Assembly: GCA_017452525.1 (NCBI GenBank)
Contig: JAFTMG010000037.1
Coordinates: 1-32,319, forward strand
From: Clostridia bacterium
Lineage (GTDB): Bacteria; Bacillota; Clostridia; Oscillospirales; CAG-272
Length of the DNA: 32,319 nucleotides
Direction of reading: 5' to 3'
Part shown: one piece after another, positions 15,072 to 23,170 of the stretch
How the letters are laid out: each line of letters begins with the position of its first letter
Numbering within the stretch: the first letter of the stretch is position 1
Position numbers and translations under genes: made by a program
Notes under the pieces: model-generated
What the model was told of the DNA's origin: nothing
Seen by the model: the letters and a program-made list of their open reading frames with translations, nothing else
The model's database searches: none

Positions 15072-15205
15072 GAAAGAGAGAGCTTTTTCCTTGGAAGAAA
15101 ATCAAAAAGACGTGAGCGTGTTCGCGAAGGATGCGCCGGGGAAAGGCGGTCGGACCGACGCCGTGGGTGATATGTGAAAAAAAACATGTTTTTTACAATT
15201 ATCTC

Positions 15206-15234
15206 TTGCGCAAAGCGCCGATCAATGATATAAT
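15206..15234 (+). promoter_or_regulatory. Sigma-A promoter of the first MBL lipoprotein gene
   Basis: TTGCGC (15206-15211), 17 bases, TATAAT (15229-15234) with TGA in front. The start codon is 45 bases downstream. Confidence 0.82.
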
Positions 15235-15278
15235 AAAAAGACAAACACCCCCACACCCTACAAAGCAAAGGAGAAATT

Positions 15279-17105
15279 ATGTTGAACAAGAAGCTTCTTT
15301 CGATGCTGTTGGTGCTTGTGACCGTTCTCGCTCTTCTCACCGGATGCGGTGACGTCGGCGAGACGCCGGATACCACAGCGGATACGAGTGCGTCGGCGAC
15401 CGAAACTACCGCGGCACCGGCTCCCGAAGTGCCTGCCGAGCTGAATATCGTGACCGACGGTAAGGCAGTTTTCAAGCTGATCCGCGATGAGGATGCCTCT
15501 GCCTCCGGTATGGAGGTCGAGCAGGCGCGCGTGATCATGGATCAGGTCAAGTCTCTGACCGGCGCTACCATGGGACTCGGCACCGACTGGGTCAAGCGCG
15601 GCTCCGAGTTGGACAGCACTACCTATGAGATCCTGGTCGGCGTGACCGCTTATCCCGAGACCCAGGAGGTCATCAGCTCCCTCGGCTACGGCGACTGGGC
15701 AGTTCGTCTGGTCGGCAACAAGATCGTCGTTTTCGGCTTTGACCGTACTTCTCTCAGTCAGGCTACTTCCAAGCTGGTTACTCTCATGAAGGAAGGTGCC
15801 TCGGCGGACGGCAAGAGTCTGGTCCTCAAGACGGCAGATCTGAACATGAGCGGCACCAAGAATGAAAAGCTGAACGCGTTGCCCGGCTATGAAGGCGGCA
15901 ACTTCTACGCTTACTACGCTGCCGGTGCCAAATGCGATGAGATCATCATCCGCGATACCAACGTGGAGCAGTACAACGCGTATCTCAAAAAGCTGGATGC
16001 GGCAGGCTTCAAGTGCTACACCACCAATGAGATCGCGGGCAATTACTTTGCCACCTACACCAACGACAAGTATACCGTCACCGCGGGCTACTATGACTAT
16101 GAGACCTCCGCGCGCCTGCTGATCGAGCCCCTGGCTCCCGCAGTCGGTCTGAAGGAGGAGAACGTCTATACCCCCATCACCACCTCTCAGATCACCATGC
16201 TGGGTGTGGAATATGCCAAGAGTGACGGATCCTACGCTTCCAACGGTCTGTCCGTGCTGATCCGTCTGACTGACGGTCGCTTCGTCATCGTGGACGGTGC
16301 CTTCAATACCGGCGCCACCGCCAAGCTGTTGGTGGATGCGATGAAGGAGCAATCCGCCGCCTATGCCAAGTCCACCTCTGATATCACCATTGCCGCATGG
16401 ATCGTCACCCACGCCCACGGCGACCATTACGGCTCTCTGCTGGGTCAGACCTCATACTTCAAGGAGATGAATGTGGAGCGTATTCTGGTCAACTTCCTCT
16501 CTGAGTCCGAGAGACAGAAGGCGATCTCCGCTTACTCCGGCAACTGGAGCTCCACCGAGGGTCAGGACTACAGAAATGTCCCTGCTGTCGCCAAGGCACT
16601 GGGTGCTGAGGTCCATCAGGTCCACGTAGGTCAGGTCTACTATCTGGCTGATCTGAAGATGGAGATCCTCTACACCATCGAGAGCTTTGCGCCCAACACC
16701 TGTAACGCGCTGAACACCTCCTCCACCGTCATGCGCATGGAGTTTGACGGCAAGACCACCTACATGAGCACCGGCGACGCTACCGGCTACGGTATGGAGA
16801 TCTGTGCCGATATGTTCGGTGATTACATCCAGTCCGATATCGTTCAGGTCTGCCATCACGGCTATACCACCTGGGGCGATGACGCGGGCATGATCGAGGC
16901 ATACAAGACCATCAACGCGCCCACCGTTCTGTGGCCGCAGGGTCTGAGCGCATACCCGAACTACAAGGGCAAGAGCTACAATGCCGTCCTGTTTGAGGTT
17001 CCCAACTATAAGGAAGTTTACGTTTCCGGCGCAAGAGGCGATCAGATCATCGTTCCTCTGCCGTATACCGTTGGCACCGCCATTGAAAAGCGTGCAAACG
17101 GCTGA
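15279..17105 (+). CDS. Lipoprotein with C-terminal metallo-beta-lactamase-fold domain (paralog 1)
   Basis: This encodes 608 residues. A signal peptide ends in the lipobox LTGC with C23, so the mature protein should be a lipoprotein on the outer face of the membrane. A Thr/Ala/Pro-rich linker (30-52) follows. Residues about 55-190 look like the small alpha/beta domain found ahead of many secreted glycosidases (EILVGVT...NKIVVFGF). Residues 205-290 form a second accessory domain, and about 300-600 a ComEC-like MBL domain: THAHGDH (H378, H380, D382, H383), STGD (D500) and CHHG (H526, H527). All metal ligands are present. The ribosome site is AAAGGAG. It has its own promoter and terminator. The substrate is unknown; a phosphodiester or ester outside the cell is plausible. 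Confidence 0.9.
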   Translation: MLNKKLLSMLLVLVTVLALLTGCGDVGETPDTTADTSASATETTAAPAPEVPAELNIVTDGKAVFKLIRDEDASASGMEVEQARVIMDQVKSLTGATMGLGTDWVKRGSELDSTTYEILVGVTAYPETQEVISSLGYGDWAVRLVGNKIVVFGFDRTSLSQATSKLVTLMKEGASADGKSLVLKTADLNMSGTKNEKLNALPGYEGGNFYAYYAAGAKCDEIIIRDTNVEQYNAYLKKLDAAGFKCYTTNEIAGNYFATYTNDKYTVTAGYYDYETSARLLIEPLAPAVGLKEENVYTPITTSQITMLGVEYAKSDGSYASNGLSVLIRLTDGRFVIVDGAFNTGATAKLLVDAMKEQSAAYAKSTSDITIAAWIVTHAHGDHYGSLLGQTSYFKEMNVERILVNFLSESERQKAISAYSGNWSSTEGQDYRNVPAVAKALGAEVHQVHVGQVYYLADLKMEILYTIESFAPNTCNALNTSSTVMRMEFDGKTTYMSTGDATGYGMEICADMFGDYIQSDIVQVCHHGYTTWGDDAGMIEAYKTINAPTVLWPQGLSAYPNYKGKSYNAVLFEVPNYKEVYVSGARGDQIIVPLPYTVGTAIEKRANG

Positions 17106-17118
17106 TCCGTGACCGCGG

Positions 17119-17155
17119 GAGGAGACACCGATCCGGTGTCTCCTCTCTTTTCTTT
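17119..17155 (+). terminator. Rho-independent terminator after MBL lipoprotein 1
   Basis: A perfect 12-bp stem (GAGGAGACACCG 17119-17130, CGGTGTCTCCTC 17134-17145) with a 3-base loop is followed by TCTTTTCTTTT. Confidence 0.9.
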
Positions 17156-17201
17156 TGTCAGAACGAATAAAATCGGCGGTGGATTTTGGATATTTTGCAC
17201 C

Positions 17202-17231
17202 TTGCGGGAAGAGCTTTTGATATGGTATAAT
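17202..17231 (+). promoter_or_regulatory. Sigma-A promoter of the second MBL lipoprotein gene
   Basis: TTGCGG (17202-17207), 18 bases, TATAAT (17226-17231). The start codon is 45 bases downstream, the same distance as for paralog 1. Confidence 0.7.
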
Positions 17232-17275
17232 ATACTGAAATTATTTTTCGAAATCATCTGAAAAGGAGAACGCAT

Positions 17276-19093
17276 ATGAAGAAATTTCTTTTGCTGATAC
17301 TCGCGCTGATCATGACCGCGTCCATGCTTTGTGCCTGCGGTGAGAGCGGCGAGATCACCGAAACCACGGTCGCGGATACCACAACGACCGCCGCCGAGAC
17401 CGAGGCGCCCGCACCGCAGACCATTGATCTGGTGCTGGACGGCAAGGTCGTTTACAACGTTGTCCGCGACGAGGATGCGGACAGTGCCGCCATCGTTGTA
17501 TCGCAGGCGAGAAAGGTCCTCAATCAGATCAAGGATTTGACCGGCGCTACGCCCAAGCTGAATACGGACTGGGTCAAGAGAGGTCAGCAGCTGGACAGCA
17601 CCACCTATGAGATCCTGGTGGGCGTGACCGATCATCCCGAGACCAGGCAGGTCATGGAGTCTCTCAGCTACGGCGAATGGGCGATCCGTGCCATCGGCAA
17701 CAAGATCGTCATCTTCGGCTTCAACGATACCACCATGTCGCACGCTGTGAACCGCTTCAACCGTATTCTGGAGAAAGGCGTCAGCGAGGACGGCAAGAGC
17801 CTGCAGCTGACGGCGGATCAGCTGGACGTGACCGAGAAGCACGATGCCCAGATGAGCGCGCTGCCGCTGTACGAGGGCGGTGTGTTCCGCTCCTATTATA
17901 AGGCGGGCAATTCTGTGGACGAGATCATCGTCGGCGAGACCACGGTGGAGGAATACCGCGAGTATCTGAAGAAGCTGGAGGCAAACGGCTTCTCCTGCTA
18001 TACCACCCACGAGATCACGGGCAACCATTTTGCTACCTACACCAACGACAAGTATACCGTCACCGCGGGCTATTATGACTATGAGACCTCCGCGCGTATC
18101 CTGATCGAGCCGCTGGCACCGGCGGTCGGTCTGGAGGCGGACAACGTCTACACCCCCGTCACCACCTCCCAGATCACCATGCTCGGCATGGAGTATAAGA
18201 ATAACGACGGCGGCTACACCTCCAACGGTCTGTCCGTGCTGATCCGTCTGACCGACGGTCGCTTCATCGTGGTGGACGGCGGCTTCAACCGCACCAAGCA
18301 CTCCTCCGAGCTGATGCGTCATCTCAAGGAGCAATCCGCCGACTATGCCAAGAGCATGAAGGATATCACCATCGCGGCGTGGATCATCACCCATCCTCAC
18401 GGCGACCATGACGGTATGCTGTACGGTCGCTACAGCGACTTTATGGGCATCACCGTCGAGCGCGTGCTTGCCAACTTCCTCTCGGAGAGCGAGCTGACCA
18501 AGGCAGACAATTCCTCTACCGTGGGCGGCAACTGGAACGCGTCCGAGGGCTTTGAGTATCAGAAGGTCCTGACCGCCGCCAAGGCGCTCAAGGCAACGGT
18601 ACATCAGATCCATGTGGGTCAGGTCTTCTACTTTGCGGATCTGAAGATGGAGGTCCTCTATACCATCGAGAGCTTCGGTCCCAAGGTCTGTAACGCGCTG
18701 AACACCACCTCGGTCGTTCTTCGCATGGAGTTCGGCGGCAAGACCGTTTATCTGAGCACGGGCGACGCCACCGGCAACGGTATGGAGATCTGCACCAAGA
18801 TGTACGGGGATTACCTGCACAGCGATATCGTTCAGGTCTGCCACCACGGCTACGGCACGTGGGGCAACGATGCGGCGATGATCAAGGCGTATCAGACCAT
18901 CAACGCGCCCACCGTTCTCTGGCCGCAGGGACTGAATGCGTATCCCACTTATAAGGTTTTGGGATATAACTCGGTTCTGTTCGACGTTCCCAATTATAAA
19001 GAGGTCTACGTTTCGGGCGCGGAGGGTGACAGCATCATCCTTCCCATCCCCTATACCGTTGGTTCGGGTATTACCAACCGCGCCGCGGGCTGA
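17276..19093 (+). CDS. Lipoprotein with C-terminal metallo-beta-lactamase-fold domain (paralog 2)
   Basis: This encodes 605 residues, colinear with the 15279-17105 protein over its whole length. The signal peptide ends in the lipobox LCAC with C21; the Thr-rich linker differs, but the glycosidase-associated domain (EILVGVT...NKIVIFGF), the middle domain (YYDYETSARILIEPL identical but for one residue) and the MBL domain (THPHGDH, STGD, CHHG) are all kept. The ribosome site is AAAGGAG. It has a separate promoter and terminator, so the copies can be regulated independently. The most variable parts are the linker and residues after the HxHxDH motif. It arose by tandem gene duplication; both copies look functional. 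Confidence 0.9.
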   Translation: MKKFLLLILALIMTASMLCACGESGEITETTVADTTTTAAETEAPAPQTIDLVLDGKVVYNVVRDEDADSAAIVVSQARKVLNQIKDLTGATPKLNTDWVKRGQQLDSTTYEILVGVTDHPETRQVMESLSYGEWAIRAIGNKIVIFGFNDTTMSHAVNRFNRILEKGVSEDGKSLQLTADQLDVTEKHDAQMSALPLYEGGVFRSYYKAGNSVDEIIVGETTVEEYREYLKKLEANGFSCYTTHEITGNHFATYTNDKYTVTAGYYDYETSARILIEPLAPAVGLEADNVYTPVTTSQITMLGMEYKNNDGGYTSNGLSVLIRLTDGRFIVVDGGFNRTKHSSELMRHLKEQSADYAKSMKDITIAAWIITHPHGDHDGMLYGRYSDFMGITVERVLANFLSESELTKADNSSTVGGNWNASEGFEYQKVLTAAKALKATVHQIHVGQVFYFADLKMEVLYTIESFGPKVCNALNTTSVVLRMEFGGKTVYLSTGDATGNGMEICTKMYGDYLHSDIVQVCHHGYGTWGNDAAMIKAYQTINAPTVLWPQGLNAYPTYKVLGYNSVLFDVPNYKEVYVSGAEGDSIILPIPYTVGSGITNRAAG

Positions 19094-19105
19094 TACGATC
19101 TGTTT

Positions 19106-19143
19106 CACGGGCTGATCCGTCGGGATCAGCCCGTGTTTTTTTT
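19106..19143 (+). terminator. Rho-independent terminator after MBL lipoprotein 2
   Basis: A perfect 13-bp stem (CACGGGCTGATCC 19106-19118, GGATCAGCCCGTG 19123-19135) is followed by eight T. Confidence 0.95.
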
Positions 19144-19174
19144 GCCCGACCGCGGATAAAAACCGAAAATCCTA

Positions 19175-19203
19175 TTGCCAAAAGAAGTGTTTTGTGATAT
19201 AAT
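19175..19203 (+). promoter_or_regulatory. Sigma-A promoter of the exonuclease-thiI operon
   Basis: TTGCCA (19175-19180), 17 bases, TATAAT (19198-19203) with TGA in front. It leaves an unusually long leader of about 130 bases before the start at 19343. Confidence 0.82.
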
Positions 19204-19342
19204 AAAATGTGATACGTCTGTGCCACCCCGTAAAAAGAGCGAGGGCAATACGGGCACACCCGCGAGGACAACGGCTAACTTTTTAGACAATGCGTGACAC
19301 AAGCCGATGCTCCCTGCAAAAAAACAAATGGAGGATTTTGTT

Positions 19343-20488
19343 TTGAACAACACATTGAAGATGCGCTCCGGCGCGACCGTCCGCCGTATGACACGTCAGC
19401 AGGCGGAGGGAAAAAATTATCTGACGCGTGAGATCCTGATGCAGATGCATCTCATCCCCGGCGGCGACCCGGTGGCATTCAGCTGTGCCGACGAGGCGGA
19501 CGAGCAGGGAATGGTGGACGGCATCAGTACCGTTGCCTTTTACTTCAACCCCGAAAACGTGCAGGAGGCGCCCCCCGAGCTGTGGTATTTTCCCGATGCC
19601 CGCACCGATTCCATGACCCTGCCCGGCGGCTCGGTCATCAACCGCATGAGCATCAAGCGCGCCGCAGGCTGTGGCTATTACACCCGCGAGCGTCTCTCCC
19701 AGATGAACTATACGCCCATCGAGGAGCCGGTGGCGTTTACCTACCGCCCCGATAAGAGCGTGATCTATTTTTACGATAAGCGCACCTGCGACCGCGTGCC
19801 GCTGCCGTGCATCCGTTGCGGCAAGGGCGTCCGCTTCCGCAAAAAGCTGTGCATGGATTGCTACGCAAAGGAGCTGCAGCAGCTCTGCATCGAGGATGAT
19901 ATCAAGCGCAACACCTACTACCACATGTCCCGCGAGCGGGTTCTCTTCTTTGATCTGGAGCTGACCGGTTTCTACGATCATGATGAGATCCTCTCCATCT
20001 CCATCGTGGACGGCAACGGGACCATCGTCATGAATACGCTGGTCAAGCCTGCCCACACCAAGAAGTGGAAGCGTACCGAAAAGGTCCACGGCATCACCCC
20101 CGATATGGTTGTGGACGCACCGCTGCTCAAGGATCTGATCCCTCAGATCAAGGAGATCTTCGCGGGGGCAGACCGCATCATCGCTTACGGCGTATCCACC
20201 GACTACAGCCATATCAAATACATATACGATACCGAGGAGGAGCGCGAGGCACTGCACGCGAAGGTCCGCTGCTGCGCCAACGAATTCGTTCACTACGCGC
20301 ACACCCACCGCCCCGACGTGCAGCATGCCAGCCTGACCGACGCCATGGCTTGTCTGGGGATCGATTGGGTGGGCGTGGCACACACCTCCATGGCAGATAC
20401 CTTTGCCTGCCGCGACGTCTGGGAGCGTCTGTTCCCCTACTATTATGACGATGCCCCCGTGCTTGCCGAGGCGAGTCTTGCCGACTGA
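19343..20488 (+). CDS. DEDDh 3'-5' exonuclease with duplicated N-terminal module and zinc knuckle
   Basis: This encodes 381 residues from TTG 19343. The TTG is preferred over ATG 19307 and ATG 19328 because GGAGG (19330-19334) is 8 bases before it and 19307 has no ribosome site. Residues 10-46 and 95-132 are two copies of one module (RM-x3-A-x-G...Y-x-TRE-x-L-x-QM-x3-P-x3-PVAF). A four-cysteine knuckle follows (C156-x2-C159-x10-C170-x2-C173). The rest is a DnaQ-like exonuclease: Exo I DLELTG (D204, E206), Exo II YGVSTDYSHI, Exo III HTSMAD, so the DEDDh set is complete. The enzyme should trim DNA or RNA 3' ends; the N-terminal modules may select the substrate. thiI follows after 35 bases on the same transcript. 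Confidence 0.88.
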   Translation: MNNTLKMRSGATVRRMTRQQAEGKNYLTREILMQMHLIPGGDPVAFSCADEADEQGMVDGISTVAFYFNPENVQEAPPELWYFPDARTDSMTLPGGSVINRMSIKRAAGCGYYTRERLSQMNYTPIEEPVAFTYRPDKSVIYFYDKRTCDRVPLPCIRCGKGVRFRKKLCMDCYAKELQQLCIEDDIKRNTYYHMSRERVLFFDLELTGFYDHDEILSISIVDGNGTIVMNTLVKPAHTKKWKRTEKVHGITPDMVVDAPLLKDLIPQIKEIFAGADRIIAYGVSTDYSHIKYIYDTEEEREALHAKVRCCANEFVHYAHTHRPDVQHASLTDAMACLGIDWVGVAHTSMADTFACRDVWERLFPYYYDDAPVLAEASLAD

Positions 20489-20523
20489 GGCGATATCGTT
20501 CGGTGTCTCAGAGGAGTTTTTAC

Positions 20524-21708
20524 ATGAGTATTCAGGAAATTTTGCTTTGTAAATACGGTGAGATCATTCTCAAGGGCGCCAACCGACGCACCTTTGAGGA
20601 TCAGCTCACCAAGGAATTGCGCATCCGCGCCTCCCGCCACGGTCATTTCGAGATCCGCCGCGCCCAGAGCACGGTCTTCATCGAGCCGAAGGACGAGACG
20701 GCGGATCTGGAGGGCATGTTTGATGCCGCCCGCAAGGTCTTCGGCATCGTTGCCGTAGGCAGAGCCGCGGTGGCGGAAAAGAACATGGAGAGCATTGAGG
20801 AGGTCACCCGTGCCTATATTCCCGCCTTCCTGCGGGATAAAAAGACCTTCAAGGTGGAGGCAAAGCGTTCGGATAAGGCGTTTGCGCTCGGCTCTCCCGA
20901 GATCTCCCGCGAGATCGGCGGGGTCATCCTCTCCTGCTGCCCCTGGCTGCGGGTGGACGTCCATAATCCCGAGGTCACGGTGCGGGTAGAGGTGCGTGAA
21001 CATAACGCATACATTCACGCGGGTCAGTTCAAGGGCGCGGGCGGTCTGCCCGTCGGCACCAACGGCAAGGGACTACTCCTGCTTTCGGGCGGCATCGATT
21101 CTCCCGTGGCGGGCTATATGATGGCAAAGCGCGGCGTGCGTCTGGATGCCATTCATTTTGAGTCCTTCCCCTATACCAGCGAGCGCGCCAGAGAAAAGGT
21201 GCTGGAGCTGGCAAAGATCGTGGCGCAGTATTCCGGCCCCATCAACGTGCATATCATTTCGCTGACCCATATTCAGGAGGAGCTGGTCCGTGCCTGCGAG
21301 GAGGACTATTTCACCCTGCTTCTGCGCCGCTATATGATGGCGCTGGCGGATAAGCTGGCGAAGGACGAGGAGTGCAACGCGCTGATCACGGGCGAAAGTC
21401 TGGGTCAGGTGGCATCGCAGACCATTCAGGCGATCGGCGTGACCGACCCGATGACGAGCCTGCCCGTCTTCCGTCCCTGCATCGGTATGGACAAGGAAGA
21501 GATCATTACCGTCTCCCGTCATATCGGAGCCTTTGAGACCTCGATCCAGCCCTACGAGGATTGCTGTACCGTCTTTACCCCCCGTCACCCCCGCACCAAG
21601 CCGGTGCTGGAAAAGGTGATCGCGCAGGAGGAGAAGCTGGACTTCAACGCGCTGGTGGAGGAGGCGTACGCCACCCGCTATCTGGTTCGCGTCAGAGCGG
21701 ACTATTGA
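20524..21708 (+). CDS. thiI: tRNA 4-thiouridine synthase ThiI
   Basis: This encodes 394 residues. An N-terminal ferredoxin-like region and THUMP domain (about 1-166) bind tRNA; the PP-loop SGGIDSP (188-194) adenylates U8 before sulfur transfer. C-terminal blocks GESLGQVASQT and RPCIGMDKEEI are typical. There is no rhodanese domain, as in most Firmicutes ThiI proteins, so a partner NifS-like desulfurase is expected but is not in the window. The frame opens at 20503, yet GAGGAG at 20510-20516 supports the ATG at 20524, where the family begins (ILLCKYGEIILKG). It is downstream of the exonuclease in one operon and ends before a strong terminator. Confidence 0.97.
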   Translation: MSIQEILLCKYGEIILKGANRRTFEDQLTKELRIRASRHGHFEIRRAQSTVFIEPKDETADLEGMFDAARKVFGIVAVGRAAVAEKNMESIEEVTRAYIPAFLRDKKTFKVEAKRSDKAFALGSPEISREIGGVILSCCPWLRVDVHNPEVTVRVEVREHNAYIHAGQFKGAGGLPVGTNGKGLLLLSGGIDSPVAGYMMAKRGVRLDAIHFESFPYTSERAREKVLELAKIVAQYSGPINVHIISLTHIQEELVRACEEDYFTLLLRRYMMALADKLAKDEECNALITGESLGQVASQTIQAIGVTDPMTSLPVFRPCIGMDKEEIITVSRHIGAFETSIQPYEDCCTVFTPRHPRTKPVLEKVIAQEEKLDFNALVEEAYATRYLVRVRADY

Positions 21709-21722
21709 GTTTTCCAATCACA

Positions 21723-21764
21723 AAAAGCACTTGCGGATCGCTCTCGCAAGTGCTTTTGTTTGTT
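21723..21764. terminator. Bidirectional terminator between thiI and the GltS-like gene
   Basis: A perfect 13-bp stem (21723-21735 with 21745-21757; core GCACTTGCG) has A run on the left and T run on the right, so it can serve both converging operons. Confidence 0.9.
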
Positions 21765-21787
21765 TGGGATGATCTGCTTTGTTCCGC

Positions 21788-23170
21788 TTACTTTTTCTTG
21801 CGGCGGAAGATCAGACTGCGGAAGAGGATGAGGTTCATGACCGTGAAGAAGAGGATGAAGATGATCAGGGTCAGCAGCGGCTTGACGGGTGCGAGGGTGG
21901 CAAGGAACATCATGGGAAAGCCGAAGACGATGGCGGGGAAGTTCTGGTAGACCAGATTGTCCGAGGCGGGGGTGCGGAAATCGCCGTCGATCTCACGCAG
22001 CAGGATGATGCCCGTGCTTGCCGTGCCGGTCAGCATGCCGTACATGGCGAGAAACTGCTCCTCCACGTAGTCGGGGAAGAGGACTTTGGCAACGATGCGG
22101 TTATAAACGTAGGTAATGATCGCGCCGAGGACACCGAGAATGAGGATGATGCCCCAATAAGCCTCGAGAATGTCCAGACGGATGACGGCAATGCCCGCCA
22201 CGACCATAATGTCGAAGAAGAAATTGCTGGCGCGGGTCATGAGGAAGTTGTTGGTATATTTCTTTTTGACGATGCCGGTCTTATAAAGCAGGTTCAGAAG
22301 CGTTTTGATCAGTGTGGCGGAAAGAACGCCGAGCAGGAAGTTGAAGCCGTAAATGACCGAGCGCATACCGGGCAGGAGAGAGCCGAGGAGGTATATCAGG
22401 AGATAGGCGCCGAAATACGCCACGACGATCAGCGCGATCTGCACGGTCAGCTTATCGATGCTCTCCTGCATGGGGATCTCGTTTTCCGGATCGACCTCTT
22501 CGGTATAGAGACTGCCGTCACGGCGGTCGGAAAGCTTCAGCTTGCCGCGTCGCTTCATGATATTGAGGTGGGTGACGCCGCCGAGGGCGGCGGAGAGGAA
22601 GCCGAGGGCGGCGATGACGAGACCGAAGTTCTTGCCGCCGTCAAAGCCGTGCTCCAGCTCGTAGATGGTGCCGTAGTTCATGGCTTGTCCGGTACCCTGT
22701 CCGTAGCCGAAGGGGAGAAGGACGCCGGCGGCGGGGCAGAAGCCCGCAAGGACCGTTGCGGCGACCATGGTGATGCCGAGACCGAAAATGCCCTGGATCA
22801 GATAGGTGGAGACGGTGGTGACACCGGTATTGAATATCTCGGTGGTGCGCTGTTTGTTCAGCTTACCGCCGTTGGTCTTGAAGGCGGAGGCAATAAATCC
22901 GAGTGCCAGGGTGTGGTAGGTGATGGTCTCCAGCTTTGCCGTACCGGAATAGGCGAAAAAGGCGGTATCGAACATGACGTCTCCCGTGATCAGACGGTAG
23001 ATCGCCGCGATGACCAGCAGGATCACGCCACCCAGCACCGAGGTGGGGATGAGAGAATAGCGGAGAAGGGGAACGGTCTTTTTCAGCACGTTGCCGATCA
23101 GCAGACCGCCGAAGAGAATGGCGGTCAGTGAGATCCATGCCCATACGTTAAAGTCCCAAAAATTGCTCAT
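21788..23170 (-). CDS. Sodium/glutamate symporter-like membrane protein (ESS/GltS family)
   Basis: This encodes 460 residues with about a dozen membrane segments. Landmarks match the GltS (ESS) fold: IPTSVLGGV in an early helix, the re-entrant-loop glycines LPFGYGQGTGQAMNYG, FGLVIAALGFLSAALGG, and a second inverted-repeat loop YGMLTGTASTGIILL. GltS proteins import glutamate with sodium across the inner membrane. Similarity to E. coli GltS is distant by eye, so the substrate is uncertain. ATG 23170 has AAAGGAG in front; an in-frame ATG at 23197 lies inside the upstream gene and lacks a site. It overlaps the acyltransferase stop by 23 bases, which implies coupled translation. Confidence 0.87.
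   Translation of the reverse strand: MSNFWDFNVWAWISLTAILFGGLLIGNVLKKTVPLLRYSLIPTSVLGGVILLVIAAIYRLITGDVMFDTAFFAYSGTAKLETITYHTLALGFIASAFKTNGGKLNKQRTTEIFNTGVTTVSTYLIQGIFGLGITMVAATVLAGFCPAAGVLLPFGYGQGTGQAMNYGTIYELEHGFDGGKNFGLVIAALGFLSAALGGVTHLNIMKRRGKLKLSDRRDGSLYTEEVDPENEIPMQESIDKLTVQIALIVVAYFGAYLLIYLLGSLLPGMRSVIYGFNFLLGVLSATLIKTLLNLLYKTGIVKKKYTNNFLMTRASNFFFDIMVVAGIAVIRLDILEAYWGIILILGVLGAIITYVYNRIVAKVLFPDYVEEQFLAMYGMLTGTASTGIILLREIDGDFRTPASDNLVYQNFPAIVFGFPMMFLATLAPVKPLLTLIIFILFFTVMNLILFRSLIFRRKKK

Noticed and set aside
17042..19108. 688-codon open frame opposite the second MBL lipoprotein
   Set aside because: Antisense shadow; a similar shadow lies opposite the first paralog, as expected from the duplication, and neither has a start signal.
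19204..19342. Known riboswitch in the exonuclease leader (c-di-GMP, guanidine, preQ1, fluoride considered)
   Set aside because: I could not match the conserved bases of any of these; only short generic pairings are present.
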